Shown one piece after another: positions 1 to 8,545 of a stretch of 39,851 nucleotides of DNA. Position 1 is the stretch's first letter. The number at the start of each line of letters is the position of its first letter. Position numbers and translations under genes: made by a program. The stretch is from NCBI GenBank assembly GCA_017552535.1, contig JAFZPV010000010.1, forward strand, positions 1-39,851, read 5' to 3'. The notes beneath the pieces are model-generated. The model was not told the DNA's origin. It made no database searches and saw only the letters and a program-made list of their open reading frames with translations. Source of the stretch: Clostridia bacterium. GTDB taxonomy: Bacteria > Bacillota > Clostridia > Christensenellales > Aristaeellaceae.

Positions 1-18
1 GAAGTAATAGATCGAAAC

Positions 19-63
19 ACACAAACATCGCCCGCTGCATCTTGCAGCGGGCGATGTTTGTGT
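19..63 (-). terminator. Long perfect hairpin downstream of the sialidase gene
   Basis: Bases 19-39 and 43-63 are perfectly complementary (21 bp) around a 3-nt loop. The hairpin lies 9 nt past the stop of the minus-strand sialidase gene. The sequence after it on that strand is T-rich (TGTTTCG) but not a clean U-tract, so termination is inferred mainly from stem strength and position. Confidence 0.7.
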
Positions 64-72
64 CTGCCGTCC

Positions 73-1095
73 TTATTCTTCGGCTTCCAGCACGCTGAGC
101 ACCAGACGGCCGATCAGCCAGTTCTTCGTGTCTGTCTCCTCGCTGAAGACGTATACCCGCCTGCCGAGGGCGTACACGTCCGCATAGCCTGCCGGGCCTT
201 CGAAAAGGTACAATTGCTCCCAATTGCGGCCGTCCCGGGTATAGGAAAGGGCGAGGTTCTCCCGACGGGTTTCGCTGAAGCAGTTTGCCAGAAGCGCGCC
301 GTCCCGGAACGCACACAGACCCCCGAAGCATATGGGATCGGTGATGGAGAAGAAGGGGCTTTCGTCCAGCGTCTGCCCGCCGTCCGAGGAAAAACCGGTC
401 AGCCGCTTCCTGGCGTCCTCCTCGTTGCGGAAGGAAAACATCACGCGCCCGTCCGGAAGCGGCGCCAAAGAAGTTTCGCTGGGATTCTTTTTCTCCCCGT
501 ACTCAAAGCCGGTCTGCCAGCTTTTGCCGCCGTCGTCGGTGTATATGCAGCCGGATACGCTGGGTCTGTGCTGGCGGCGCCGGCCTTCGTCGTAGTATTC
601 GCCGTTCGCCAGCCACAATGGAGCGATCAGCCGTCCCGAAGACAGGCGCGCTCCGTGGCCGGGCCCGAAGGCGCATACGTTCCAGGAATATGAAAACCCG
701 CGCAGTACAGGGGTGAGGTCGCGTATCGCGCCCCAGCTTCTGCCCCCGTCCGCAGATTCACACATAAAGCCCTGCTCGTAGTTGCGGTTGAACAGAAGCA
801 GCACGCGCCCGCCGCCGGCGTCGATCAGCGTGGGGTTGCCCCAGGTGCGCATGCGCCCGTCGCCGGGCGTAAGGCTCTCGCCCAGGCGCAGCACTTCGCG
901 AACAGGGCTGCCTTCTTCCATGCGCAGCACCCGCACGTCGATATCGCCCCAGTCCCCGCTGTTTCCGGCCCGCGCCTCGTGACACAGAAGCACCGTGCCG
1001 TCTTCCAGGGCCAGAACGCCGGGAATGCGCGGCTCCCGGAAGCTTTTGCCAAAGGCGGTGCAAACCGTTTGGGACGCAAGAAGTCTGAGCTTCAT
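73..1095 (-). CDS. Sialidase-family (BNR/Asp-box) beta-propeller protein
   Basis: Predicted 340-residue six-bladed propeller of the sialidase superfamily. It has an RIP motif near the N-terminus (PRIPGVLALEDGT), where GH33 enzymes carry the first arginine of the substrate-binding triad. Several Asp-box repeats follow (SADGGRSW, TDDGGKSW, SSDGGQT, TRDGRNW). No signal peptide or membrane segment is visible, so a cytoplasmic enzyme acting on imported sialosides or related glycosides is inferred. The start is set at the ATG preceded by AAAGGAGG with 7 nt spacing; an upstream in-frame ATG at 1128 lacks this. It is transcribed alone from the promoter at 1117-1145. Exact substrate is unknown; exo-alpha-sialidase is the best guess, not proven. 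Confidence 0.8.
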   Translation of the reverse strand: MKLRLLASQTVCTAFGKSFREPRIPGVLALEDGTVLLCHEARAGNSGDWGDIDVRVLRMEEGSPVREVLRLGESLTPGDGRMRTWGNPTLIDAGGGRVLLLFNRNYEQGFMCESADGGRSWGAIRDLTPVLRGFSYSWNVCAFGPGHGARLSSGRLIAPLWLANGEYYDEGRRRQHRPSVSGCIYTDDGGKSWQTGFEYGEKKNPSETSLAPLPDGRVMFSFRNEEDARKRLTGFSSDGGQTLDESPFFSITDPICFGGLCAFRDGALLANCFSETRRENLALSYTRDGRNWEQLYLFEGPAGYADVYALGRRVYVFSEETDTKNWLIGRLVLSVLEAEE

Positions 1096-1116
1096 CCGAT
1101 CGCCTCCTTTGCCTGT

Positions 1117-1145
1117 ATCATAACACAAAACACGCCTGTTTCCAA
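1117..1145 (-). promoter_or_regulatory. Sigma-A promoter of the sialidase gene
   Basis: On the minus strand TTGGAA (1140-1145) is followed after 17 bp by TATGAT (1117-1122). It sits 22 nt upstream of the chosen start codon. Confidence 0.7.
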
Positions 1146-1172
1146 GCGCGCCGTCCAGAAAAAAAAGTGAAC

Positions 1173-1654
1173 CTGCCGCACAAACCGGTGCAAGGTTCGC
1201 GCCGCGAATAAACCAGTTTCAAACGTAACCAAAGCTAAACGGGGCTGTTGCAGAAGTCTGAAGAATCTACCGGGTGGCTTGGAGGGGCGCTGCCTCTCCA
1301 GTTTTAATCCGCAGGGCCGGCTTTGCCGGCCCGAGAAGCGATTTTTTGCGCCGGAAACGCAGCAAAGTGGAGACGACCAGAGCAAAGAATCGCTTCGCTG
1401 CAGTTTGAGGTTGACTAGCCCTGAGCAAGTCAGTCCCGCACCGAGTGCGAGACGCACTGATTCAAATCGAAGATTTGAAGCAGCGCGCTTTGCACCCGAA
1501 AACTCCGCAGAGGTTTAGCAAAAATAAGATACTTGTTGCTGAGACCGGATATTATCAGACATTTCGGATATGAATCAGGCAAAAGACCCCCCAAAGCCTA
1601 ACCGCCGGAAATGAAACCCCATTTCATTCCAGGCGAGGGGCTGTTCAGCAGCCC
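1173..1654 (-). repeat. Repeat family copy A, long form with a degenerate partial copy beside it
   Basis: This fills the 572-bp gap between the sialidase and iscU genes; no gene is seen. Bases 1241-1654 correspond to the element at 37543-37942: same start (GGGGCTGTTGCAGAAG), same series of hairpins, same end hairpin (GGGCTG/CAGCCC at 1638-1654). The iscU-proximal end is degenerate. Bases 1173-1240 resemble the right-hand unit of the family (compare GCACAAACCGGTG with GCACAAATCGGTG at 37830-37842), so this locus holds a partial copy joined to a full one. The end hairpin lies 13 nt past the iscU stop codon. A 15-bp stem at 1335-1349 / 1382-1396 contains one G-U wobble. Confidence 0.8.
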
Positions 1655-1667
1655 GAGGGCAACCCTT

Positions 1668-2096
1668 TCAGCGGCAGCCCTCGCAGTGCTCGCAGTCGGG
1701 GAACTGCGCGGGGTCGTACGCGATCCCGTGCCTGTCGTAATAATCCTTCAGGGCCGCCTTGATGGCCTCCTCCGCCAGGACGGAGCAGTGCAGCTTGTGG
1801 GCGGGAAGTCCGTCCAGCGCCTCCGCCACGGCCTTGTTGGTGAGCGTCATGGCTTCGGAGATGGGCTTGCCCTTGATCATTTCCGTGGCCATGGAGCTGG
1901 AGGCGATGGCGCTGCCGCAGCCGAAGGTCTCGAATTTCACGTCTATGATCGTGTCTTCGTCGATCTTCAGGTACATCTTCATGATGTCGCCGCATTTGGC
2001 GTTGCCCACTTCGCCCACGCCGTCCGCGTCCTCGATCACGCCCACGTTGCGGGGATTGCGGAAGTGATCCATCACTTTTTCACTGTATAAAGCCAT
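1668..2096 (-). CDS. iscU: Fe-S cluster assembly scaffold IscU/NifU-like
   Basis: A 142-residue U-type scaffold on which Fe-S clusters are built from iron and NifS-derived sulfur. The three conserved cluster-ligand cysteines are at about residues 35 (AKCGD), 60 (FGCGSA) and 104 (LHCSV). The start was chosen at ATG 2096, preceded by AAAGGAG; the frame stays open upstream but that part overlaps nifS and is not protein-like. It follows nifS by 11 nt in a cysK-nifS-iscU operon. An unusual feature is a C-terminal tail with three more cysteines (CEHCEGC, about residues 135-141) beyond the normal scaffold fold. The family is clear; the role of the tail is unknown. Confidence 0.95.
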   Translation of the reverse strand: MALYSEKVMDHFRNPRNVGVIEDADGVGEVGNAKCGDIMKMYLKIDEDTIIDVKFETFGCGSAIASSSMATEMIKGKPISEAMTLTNKAVAEALDGLPAHKLHCSVLAEEAIKAALKDYYDRHGIAYDPAQFPDCEHCEGCR

Positions 2097-2107
2097 ATAG
2101 CTCTCCT

Positions 2108-3298
2108 TTACAGTATGAATCGTCTCTCGCCCGCGCACAGTTCGCGCCATACGGGAGACATGCCGCGCAGCTGTCCGACCACCTCGCCCACGGAGCGGAT
2201 GATATAATCGACTTCTTCTTCGGTGGCGTCCTCGCCCAGGGTCAGACGCAGGGAACCGTGGGCCACGTCGTGTACGCGACCGATTGCCAGAAGCACGTGG
2301 CTGGGGTCCAGCGAGCCGGACGTGCACGCGCTCCCGGAGGAAGCCGCGATGCCTTTGTCGTCCAGCAGCAGCAAAAGCGATTCGCCTTCGATGCCTTCAA
2401 AGCAGAAGTTCACGTTGCCGGGCAGGCGGTGCAATCTGTCGCCGTTCAGGGCGGAATGCGGTATGGCGCTCAGGCCCTGTATCAGCCGGTCCCTGAGCGG
2501 GATCAGCCGGGCGGCGCCGGCCTCCATGTTTTCGCAGGCTTCTTCCAGCGCTTTGGCCATGCCCATCACGGAAGCCAGGTTCTCGGTGCCCGCGCGCTTG
2601 CCCCTTTCCTGCGCGCCGCCCTCGATGAGGGTGCTCAGCCGCAGGCCCTTGCGGGCGTACAGCACGCCGATGCCCTTGGGGCCGTGGAACTTGTGCGCCG
2701 AGAGGGAGAGAAGGTCGATACAGTCCCGGTTTACGTCGATCGGCAGATGCCCGGCGGCCTGGACGGCGTCGGTGTGGAACAGAACGCCTTTCTCCCGGCA
2801 TATGCGGCCGATCTCCGCGATGGGCTCCACGGTGCCGATCTCATTGTTGGCGTACATCACGCTCACCAGCGCGGTGTCCGGACGTATCGCGGAAGCGACC
2901 GATGCGGGGGACACGAGTCCCGTCACGGGTTCTACCGGCAAAAGCGTCACCTCAAAGCCGCGCTTTTTCAGCTTTTCCAGCGTATGCAGCACAGCGTGGT
3001 GCTCGATGGAAGTGGAGATCAGGTGAAGCCTGCCCTTCTTTTCGCCGATCTCCGCCGCCGTGATGAGCGCCTGGTTGTCGCTCTCGCTGCCGCCGGAGGT
3101 GAAGGTGATCTCTTCCGGACGCGCGCCCAAAAGCGCGGCGATCCGTCTTCGGGCGTCTTCCAGGGCGCTTTTGGCTTCCTGGCCCGCGCTGTGCAGGCTG
3201 GACGGGTTCGCGTACACCCGGTCCATGTACGGCAGCATGGCTTCTATGGCCTTGCGGCTCATGGCCGTAGTGGCGGCGTTGTCCGCGTAGATGTGCAT
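2108..3298 (-). CDS. nifS: Cysteine desulfurase NifS/IscS
   Basis: A PLP enzyme of 396 residues that converts cysteine to alanine and passes the persulfide sulfur to the IscU scaffold encoded next. The PLP-binding lysine is in SLSAHKFHGPKG (about residue 200). The catalytic cysteine is in the loop SGSACTSGSLDPSHVL (about residue 324), the arrangement typical of group I enzymes. The start is ATG 3298 (MHIYADNAATT), the canonical N-terminus; upstream in-frame codons overlap cysK and are rejected. It begins 13 nt after the cysK stop, so the pair is probably co-transcribed. Confidence 0.96.
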   Translation of the reverse strand: MHIYADNAATTAMSRKAIEAMLPYMDRVYANPSSLHSAGQEAKSALEDARRRIAALLGARPEEITFTSGGSESDNQALITAAEIGEKKGRLHLISTSIEHHAVLHTLEKLKKRGFEVTLLPVEPVTGLVSPASVASAIRPDTALVSVMYANNEIGTVEPIAEIGRICREKGVLFHTDAVQAAGHLPIDVNRDCIDLLSLSAHKFHGPKGIGVLYARKGLRLSTLIEGGAQERGKRAGTENLASVMGMAKALEEACENMEAGAARLIPLRDRLIQGLSAIPHSALNGDRLHRLPGNVNFCFEGIEGESLLLLLDDKGIAASSGSACTSGSLDPSHVLLAIGRVHDVAHGSLRLTLGEDATEEEVDYIIRSVGEVVGQLRGMSPVWRELCAGERRFIL

Positions 3299-3311
3299 GT
3301 TCTTTTCCTCG

Positions 3312-4250
<939 letters not shown>

Positions 4251-4294
4251 GTTTTTCTTCCTCCTGACGTTTCGGCTTGGATGGTAATGAGCGG

Positions 4295-4327
4295 ATTATA
4301 CGCCTAATTACCTACTAAGTCAATAGG
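4295..4327 (-). promoter_or_regulatory. cysK operon promoter with overlapping palindromic operator
   Basis: Minus strand: TTGACT (4318-4323), 17 bp, TATAAT (4295-4300). An inverted repeat CCTATTGACTTAGTAGG (4311-4327; arms CCTA/TAGG) covers the -35 box. Almost the same palindrome overlaps the -10 of the iscR gene, so both are likely sites for that regulator. The promoter is seen directly; operator function is inferred. Confidence 0.78.
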
Positions 4328-4356
4328 CAAATAAAACGCCGTCTGTGAATTTTGTG

Positions 4357-4378
4357 AAAAACGGAGGCGTATCCTCCG
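4357..4378 (-). terminator. Terminator of the iscR-like gene
   Basis: Minus strand: CGGAGG, loop of 5, CCTCCG, followed at once by TTTTT (4357-4361 on the plus strand as AAAAA). It lies 20 nt past the regulator's stop and before the cysK promoter, so the two units are separable. Confidence 0.8.
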
Positions 4379-4398
4379 GGCCGGGCGGTCTGGGCGTT

Positions 4399-4824
4399 TC
4401 ACTTTAGCGCTTTCTGCCCGTCTGCGGGCGGAACCAGGTCGCTTAAGCGTTTGGAGTGGAAAAAGTCCTTGACCAGCCTGTCGTATTCGATCCATACGGG
4501 CAGGGTGGGGCAGGTGGCGGCGCGGGGGCAGGGCTCGGCGTCCGAAGCCAGACAGGCCACTGCGGCCATGGAGGTCTCTGTAAGGTCCAGGATCTCGCCC
4601 AGGGTATACTCGCCGGCGGGGCGCAGAAGGCGGTAGCCGCCGCCCTTTCCGCTGGCGCCCGCCACCAGTCCGCCGCTGACCAGCTCCCGCATGATGATCT
4701 CCAGATATTTTTTGGATATGTCCTGGCGCCGGGCAATATCCTTAAGCGGTATGCGCGCGCCTTCTCCCTGTGAAGCCAGATCCGCCATCACGCGCAGCGC
4801 GTAGCGGCCTTTGGTCGAGATCAT
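4399..4824 (-). CDS. iscR: Rrf2-family transcriptional regulator, IscR type
   Basis: A 141-residue winged-helix repressor/activator. The N-terminus MISTKGRYALRVMADLA and the wing GKGGGYRLLRPAGEYTLGEI are typical Rrf2 signatures. Cysteines at about 91, 99 and 105 (spacing CX7CX5C) sit where IscR binds its [2Fe-2S] cluster, although E. coli IscR has CX5CX5C. These cysteines argue against CymR, which has no cluster, but the neighbour cysK is a CymR-like context. The start at ATG 4824 follows AGGAAAGG; codons upstream in frame lie in the promoter. It has its own promoter with a palindrome over the -10 box, suggesting autoregulation, and a terminator before cysK. Confidence 0.9.
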   Translation of the reverse strand: MISTKGRYALRVMADLASQGEGARIPLKDIARRQDISKKYLEIIMRELVSGGLVAGASGKGGGYRLLRPAGEYTLGEILDLTETSMAAVACLASDAEPCPRAATCPTLPVWIEYDRLVKDFFHSKRLSDLVPPADGQKALK

Positions 4825-4851
4825 GCCCTCATCCCTTTCCTGTCTGATTTG

Positions 4852-4883
4852 CCTATTATACAATAGGGTAAATACGAAATCAA
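4852..4883 (-). promoter_or_regulatory. iscR promoter with perfect palindromic operator
   Basis: Minus strand: TTGATT (4878-4883), 17 bp, TATAAT (4855-4860). CCTATTGTATAATAGG (4852-4867) is an inverted repeat with 6-bp perfect arms covering the -10 box. It closely resembles the palindrome in the cysK promoter, which supports autoregulation by the Rrf2 protein. Confidence 0.8.
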
Positions 4884-4943
4884 GGCCAGGAGCCACCGGT
4901 GCCGAAATTTTCCATAAACCTGTCTGAAAAGCGGCGCCGGGTG

Positions 4944-4972
4944 TTGCAATACGCCCGCGTCCATGCCATAAT
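4944..4972 (+). promoter_or_regulatory. Promoter of the second sialidase-like gene
   Basis: TTGCAA (4944-4949), 17 bp, CATAAT (4967-4972). It lies 34 nt before the start codon and is divergent from the iscR promoter, whose -35 box ends 60 bp away. Confidence 0.65.
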
Positions 4973-5006
4973 ATGTCTGAGCAAAAAATGAAGCGGAGGC
5001 GCAAGG

Positions 5007-6122
5007 ATGAAAAAGATCGGAAGGCTCGTAAAGACCGTTACCACCGGCCCGGACAACCCCCGCAACGGCGAAGGCAGCTTCATCCGCTTACGGGACGGAA
5101 GCATCATGCTGGCATACACGCGCTTCGGCGGCGAAGGGGGAGACCATGACCGGGCGCGGCTGGTGGGCATCGTTTCCCGCGACGAAGGGGAAAGCTGGAG
5201 CGAAGCAAAGGAACTGTTTTCGGACGACCGGGAGTGCCGCAACAACATGGGCGCCACGCTGGTGAGGCTCCCAAACGGCGAATTGGGCCTGTGCTACCTG
5301 CGCAAGTCGAACAGGGACGGCATCATCGACTGCATGCCCGTTTTCCGCTATTCCTCGGACGAAGGCGAAAGCTGGAGCGAAATGATCATGAGCACCCGGG
5401 AGGCGGCCTATTACTGCGGCACCAACGCCGCGCCCATCGTCACCGCCGCGGGCAAGCTGATCGTGCCCGTATCCTGGTCCGGAAACCACGTGCACCGCTA
5501 CGACCTGGAGCCGGGCGTGGTGCGCTTTTTCTGTTCCGACGATTCCGGACGCAGCTGGAAAGAAGACATGAAGCCCATCTGTTCACCGTACGGGGACAGG
5601 GCTGGTCTGCAGGAGCCGGGCCTGCTGGAGCTTCCGGACGGGACGCTCTTCTGCCATATGCGCACTGTGTACGGCTTCCAGTATCAGTCGTTTTCGGCGG
5701 ACGGGGGGCAGACATGGACCGTGCCGGAGCCGGCGTTTTTGTTCCCCTCGCCGGATTCGCCCATGCGCATCACGCGATTCGGCGTCCGGACGCTGGCCGT
5801 ATCCAACCCCGTTACCTGGTCGCCCGCGCTGGAATACACCACGCCCTGGGGCTCGCCGCCCCGCACGCCCCTCATGCTGGCGGTGAGCGATGACGGCGGC
5901 GCGTCCTTTGCCCTGCGGGCGAAAGACTACAGTCACGCGGCGGCGAAGGAGTTCAAACAAAACTGCTATCTGCTGGAAGACGATCCCGCGGACCACTACT
6001 GCTATCCCGCCATGATCGACACGAAGGACGGATACCTGATCGCCTATTACTGCGACGCGGGCGCGCACCGGGTGCTGAACGTGACCAGGATCATGAAAGT
6101 GACAAATGACGAGCTGGCGTGA
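5007..6122 (+). CDS. Sialidase-like BNR-repeat protein
   Basis: A 371-residue beta-propeller of the sialidase superfamily. Asp-box-like repeats are SRDEGESWSE, SSDEGESWSE, SDDSGRSWKE and SADGGQTWT, at roughly 60-70 residue spacing. LQEPGLLELPDGTLFCHMRT is typical of the putative-sialidase branch (exo-alpha-sialidase / glycoside hydrolase-like). There is no signal peptide, so it is probably cytoplasmic. SD GGAGG lies 7 nt before the start. It is only distantly similar to the sialidase-like protein at 73-1095 and is not a recent duplicate. It is followed after 32 nt by the M28 peptidase gene, probably in one transcript. Substrate is unknown. Confidence 0.75.
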   Translation: MKKIGRLVKTVTTGPDNPRNGEGSFIRLRDGSIMLAYTRFGGEGGDHDRARLVGIVSRDEGESWSEAKELFSDDRECRNNMGATLVRLPNGELGLCYLRKSNRDGIIDCMPVFRYSSDEGESWSEMIMSTREAAYYCGTNAAPIVTAAGKLIVPVSWSGNHVHRYDLEPGVVRFFCSDDSGRSWKEDMKPICSPYGDRAGLQEPGLLELPDGTLFCHMRTVYGFQYQSFSADGGQTWTVPEPAFLFPSPDSPMRITRFGVRTLAVSNPVTWSPALEYTTPWGSPPRTPLMLAVSDDGGASFALRAKDYSHAAAKEFKQNCYLLEDDPADHYCYPAMIDTKDGYLIAYYCDAGAHRVLNVTRIMKVTNDELA

Positions 6123-6154
6123 CGGACGCGGGCAAACACGTACCGGAGGAAACC

Positions 6155-7096
6155 ATGAAGGACTGGCTGAAAGAACTGAACGAGCGCTTTGAGGTGAGAA
6201 ACAGCCCCCGGCAGAAGGAGGCGTTCCGCGCCTATGCCCTGGAAGAAGCGAAAAGCATCGGCTGGCCCGCCCGGACGGAAGCCTGCGGCGAAAGCGCAGA
6301 TCCCGCCAAAGCGCACATGAACGTAGTGATCGGCGACCCGGCCCGCGCCCGCGCGGTCTTTACCGCCCACTACGACACGCCCCGCCGCGCGCTGATCCCA
6401 AACCTCATGCTGCCATTGAATCCCGTGCTGCGGTATCTGGTCATATTCGTGCCCATGTTCGCCATGCTGGCGCTTTCCGTATGGGCCGCGCGGGCGGTGC
6501 AGGTCCTGTCCGGGCTGGAGGGGACGGCGGGGCGTTTTTTGTACCTGGCAGTGTACGCCGCGCTGTATTTCGGCCTGTTCCTGCTTCTGTACCGCGGAAA
6601 AGCCAACCTTCACAACGCGAACGACAACACCTCCGGCACCGCCTGCGTGCTGGCGCTGGCGGAAAAGCTGAAGGGGGACGAACGGGCGGCGTTCATCCTG
6701 TTCGACAACGAGGAAAAGGGCAAAAAGGGCAGCAAAGCCTGGGCGAAAGCGCATACTGAACTTAAGAGCGGGTTGCTCTTAGTGAACCTCGACTGCGTGG
6801 GCAACGGCGAAAACTTCATCGTGAGCGCATCCCTCAAGGCCATGGAGGACGGGCGCTTTGAGGCGCTTGCCGGGGCGTTGGAAGGCCTCGGCGCGAAGGT
6901 GTATAACGCGCGCCGGGCTTCCATGAACAGCGACCAGAAGAACTTCGACCTGGGCGTGGGCGTGTGCGCGTGCCTGCACAGCCGCTTTGCGGGATACTAT
7001 ACGCCCCGCATCCACACGGGCAGGGATACCGTGGCGAACGCGGAAAACATCGCCCGGCTGTCGGACGCGCTGGCGGGATTTGTGCAGGAGCTGTAA
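6155..7096 (+). CDS. M28-family zinc metallopeptidase with two internal membrane segments
   Basis: A 313-residue aminopeptidase-like protein. The zinc ligands of family M28 can be followed: His in AHYDTP (about 72), Asp in NANDNTSGT (about 157), Glu pair in DNEEKGKKGSKAW (about 186), Asp in LVNLDCVGNG, and His in RIHTGRDTVANAE. Between the first two motifs lies an insertion of about 70 residues holding two hydrophobic helices (residues 92-117 and 128-147), so the active-site domain is anchored by a hairpin inside it. The start was chosen at ATG 6155, which has GGAGG 5 nt upstream, in preference to an in-frame GTG that overlaps the preceding stop. Peptide substrate is unknown. Confidence 0.85.
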   Translation: MKDWLKELNERFEVRNSPRQKEAFRAYALEEAKSIGWPARTEACGESADPAKAHMNVVIGDPARARAVFTAHYDTPRRALIPNLMLPLNPVLRYLVIFVPMFAMLALSVWAARAVQVLSGLEGTAGRFLYLAVYAALYFGLFLLLYRGKANLHNANDNTSGTACVLALAEKLKGDERAAFILFDNEEKGKKGSKAWAKAHTELKSGLLLVNLDCVGNGENFIVSASLKAMEDGRFEALAGALEGLGAKVYNARRASMNSDQKNFDLGVGVCACLHSRFAGYYTPRIHTGRDTVANAENIARLSDALAGFVQEL

Positions 7097-7148
7097 ACCA
7101 TAGGCACTTGTGCAAAACGTAAAATATTTCAATTTGATTACGAAAGAT

Positions 7149-7177
7149 TTGACACAGCGTCATATTTGGTGTATAAT
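7149..7177 (+). promoter_or_regulatory. Consensus sigma-A promoter
   Basis: TTGACA (7149-7154), 17 bp, TATAAT (7172-7177): a perfect match to consensus. It drives the small membrane protein gene at 7222, suggesting strong expression. Confidence 0.88.
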
Positions 7178-7221
7178 CCTCGCGTTTGACCGAAACATCC
7201 TCGCGCAAAGGAGATACCGAT

Positions 7222-7500
7222 ATGAGCAAGAAACACAAAAAAGCAGATGCGCCGGAGAGCGTATCCTTCGTCAACTGGTTCGTCACGCTGATCTTTTCCA
7301 TCATTCCGGGCGTCAACATCCTGTTCTTCATCGTGTGCATCGCGGGCGCGCGCACCCGGGCAAAGCGCAACTTCGCCGTTGCGGCGCTGGTGCTGGCGCT
7401 GCTTTTGGGCATCGCGCTGTCTGTGCTCCTGTTTGTGTTCACGGACAACCTGGTGGATTTTTTGAACGGCGTGCTGGAAAAGACCCAGACCTTGGCCTGA
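7222..7500 (+). CDS. Small two-helix membrane protein
   Basis: A 92-residue protein with a lysine-rich N-terminus (MSKKHKKAD) and two hydrophobic helices (about 20-43 and 52-74) separated by a short positively charged loop (ARTRAKRN). This suggests a hairpin with both ends in the cytoplasm. The start ATG has AAAGGAG 8 nt upstream. It stands alone between a consensus promoter and a strong terminator, so it is a monocistronic, probably abundant product. No family is recognised and no function is proposed. Confidence 0.8.
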   Translation: MSKKHKKADAPESVSFVNWFVTLIFSIIPGVNILFFIVCIAGARTRAKRNFAVAALVLALLLGIALSVLLFVFTDNLVDFLNGVLEKTQTLA

Positions 7501-7520
7501 CGCAGGGCTGCAATCTGATC

Positions 7521-7561
7521 AAAAGCGCTCCGGAGGGGATGATCCCCGCCGGGGCGCTTTT
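7521..7561 (+). terminator. Rho-independent terminator after the small membrane protein
   Basis: AAAAGCGCTCCGG (7521-7533) pairs with the region ending GCGCTTTT (7554-7561), giving a long GC-rich stem with an inner GGGG/CCCC arm and a T-run. It lies 20 nt past the stop. Confidence 0.88.
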
Positions 7562-7564
7562 GTC

Positions 7565-7593
7565 TTGCCAAACCCGCCCGGCGGTGGTACAAT
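7565..7593 (+). promoter_or_regulatory. Promoter of the isomerase / nucleoside hydrolase pair
   Basis: TTGCCA (7565-7570), 17 bp, TACAAT (7588-7593), starting 4 nt after the preceding terminator and 31 nt before the next start codon. Confidence 0.72.
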
Positions 7594-7624
7594 TCATACA
7601 GAATAATGCTTTGGAGGTGCTCTT

Positions 7625-8545
7625 ATGCGGGTTGGGGTAAGCACGGCATCCCTGTTTGACATTCTGGGCGTGGAAGGCGCGTTTCAGATGCTCAGCGAGG
7701 TGGGCCTGGACTGTGTGGATTTCGGCTTCGATCACGACGTGCCCATGTGGAAGGTGAACCGCGGCGAAAAGGACAATATCTTTGCCCAAAGCGCTGACGC
7801 TCTGGTGGAGCACTACAGCGCCCATAAAAAGGCGGCGGACAGATACGGCGTGAGCATCCACCAGGCCCACGCGCCGTTCCCGTCCTGGTTCAACGGCAAT
7901 CCGGATGCCAACGAGTTCGCCCTTTCGGCCATCAAAAAGTGCTTTCCCATCCTGAAGATGATGGACTGCCATTATCTCATCGTGCACCCGGCCATGAACA
8001 TCACCCAGCCCCGGGCGCTGCCTGAGGAAGAGATGAACGTCAACATCGAGCTGTATTCCGCCCTCATCGAAGACGCCCGGAAATACGATGTGGTGGTGTG
8101 CCTGGAAAATATGTTCACCGTGAACAGGCGCAAGGTCTGGCAGGCCGTATGCACCGATCCCCACGAGGCGGCCATGTATGTGGACAGGCTCAATGAGATC
8201 GCGGGCGAAAAGCGCTTCGCCTTCTGCTATGACACGGGCCACGGCCTGCTGGCGGGCCACGATCCCCTGATCGCCCTGGAGGTGATGGGCAGCCGGGTGG
8301 AGACGCTGCACGTGCACGACAACGACGGCTGGGACGACCAGCACACCCAGCCCTATTCGGGCCGTCTGGACTGGGAGCGCCTCCTGGAGGGGCTGAAAAT
8401 GATCGGCTACAAGGGCGCCATGACCATGGAGATCGGCACGCTGTGCTCCATCTATCCTGCCGAGCTCCTGAAGGATGCCTACCGCCTGGCCGCGGCGGAG
8501 GGCAGATACTTTGCCCGCAGGCTCACGGAGGGGGAAAACGCATGA
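7625..8545 (+). CDS. Sugar phosphate isomerase/epimerase (xylose isomerase-like TIM barrel)
   Basis: A 306-residue TIM barrel of the AP-endonuclease-2 / xylose isomerase-like superfamily. Metal-site motifs are Glu in VVCLENMF, Asp and His in CYDTGHGLLAGHD, His and Asp in LHVHDNDG, and a C-terminal Glu in MTMEIGT. SD GGAGGTG lies 6 nt before the ATG. Its stop overlaps the start of the next gene by 4 nt (ATGA), so the pair is translationally coupled. The reaction is probably isomerisation or epimerisation of a sugar or sugar acid; the exact substrate cannot be read from sequence. Coupling to a nucleoside hydrolase-like gene suggests catabolism of a ribosyl or related glycoside. Confidence 0.85.
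   Translation: MRVGVSTASLFDILGVEGAFQMLSEVGLDCVDFGFDHDVPMWKVNRGEKDNIFAQSADALVEHYSAHKKAADRYGVSIHQAHAPFPSWFNGNPDANEFALSAIKKCFPILKMMDCHYLIVHPAMNITQPRALPEEEMNVNIELYSALIEDARKYDVVVCLENMFTVNRRKVWQAVCTDPHEAAMYVDRLNEIAGEKRFAFCYDTGHGLLAGHDPLIALEVMGSRVETLHVHDNDGWDDQHTQPYSGRLDWERLLEGLKMIGYKGAMTMEIGTLCSIYPAELLKDAYRLAAAEGRYFARRLTEGENA

Noticed and set aside
1279-1518. Small open frame within copy A of the repeat
   Set aside because: It runs through hairpin arms, lacks an SD and is not kept in copy D.
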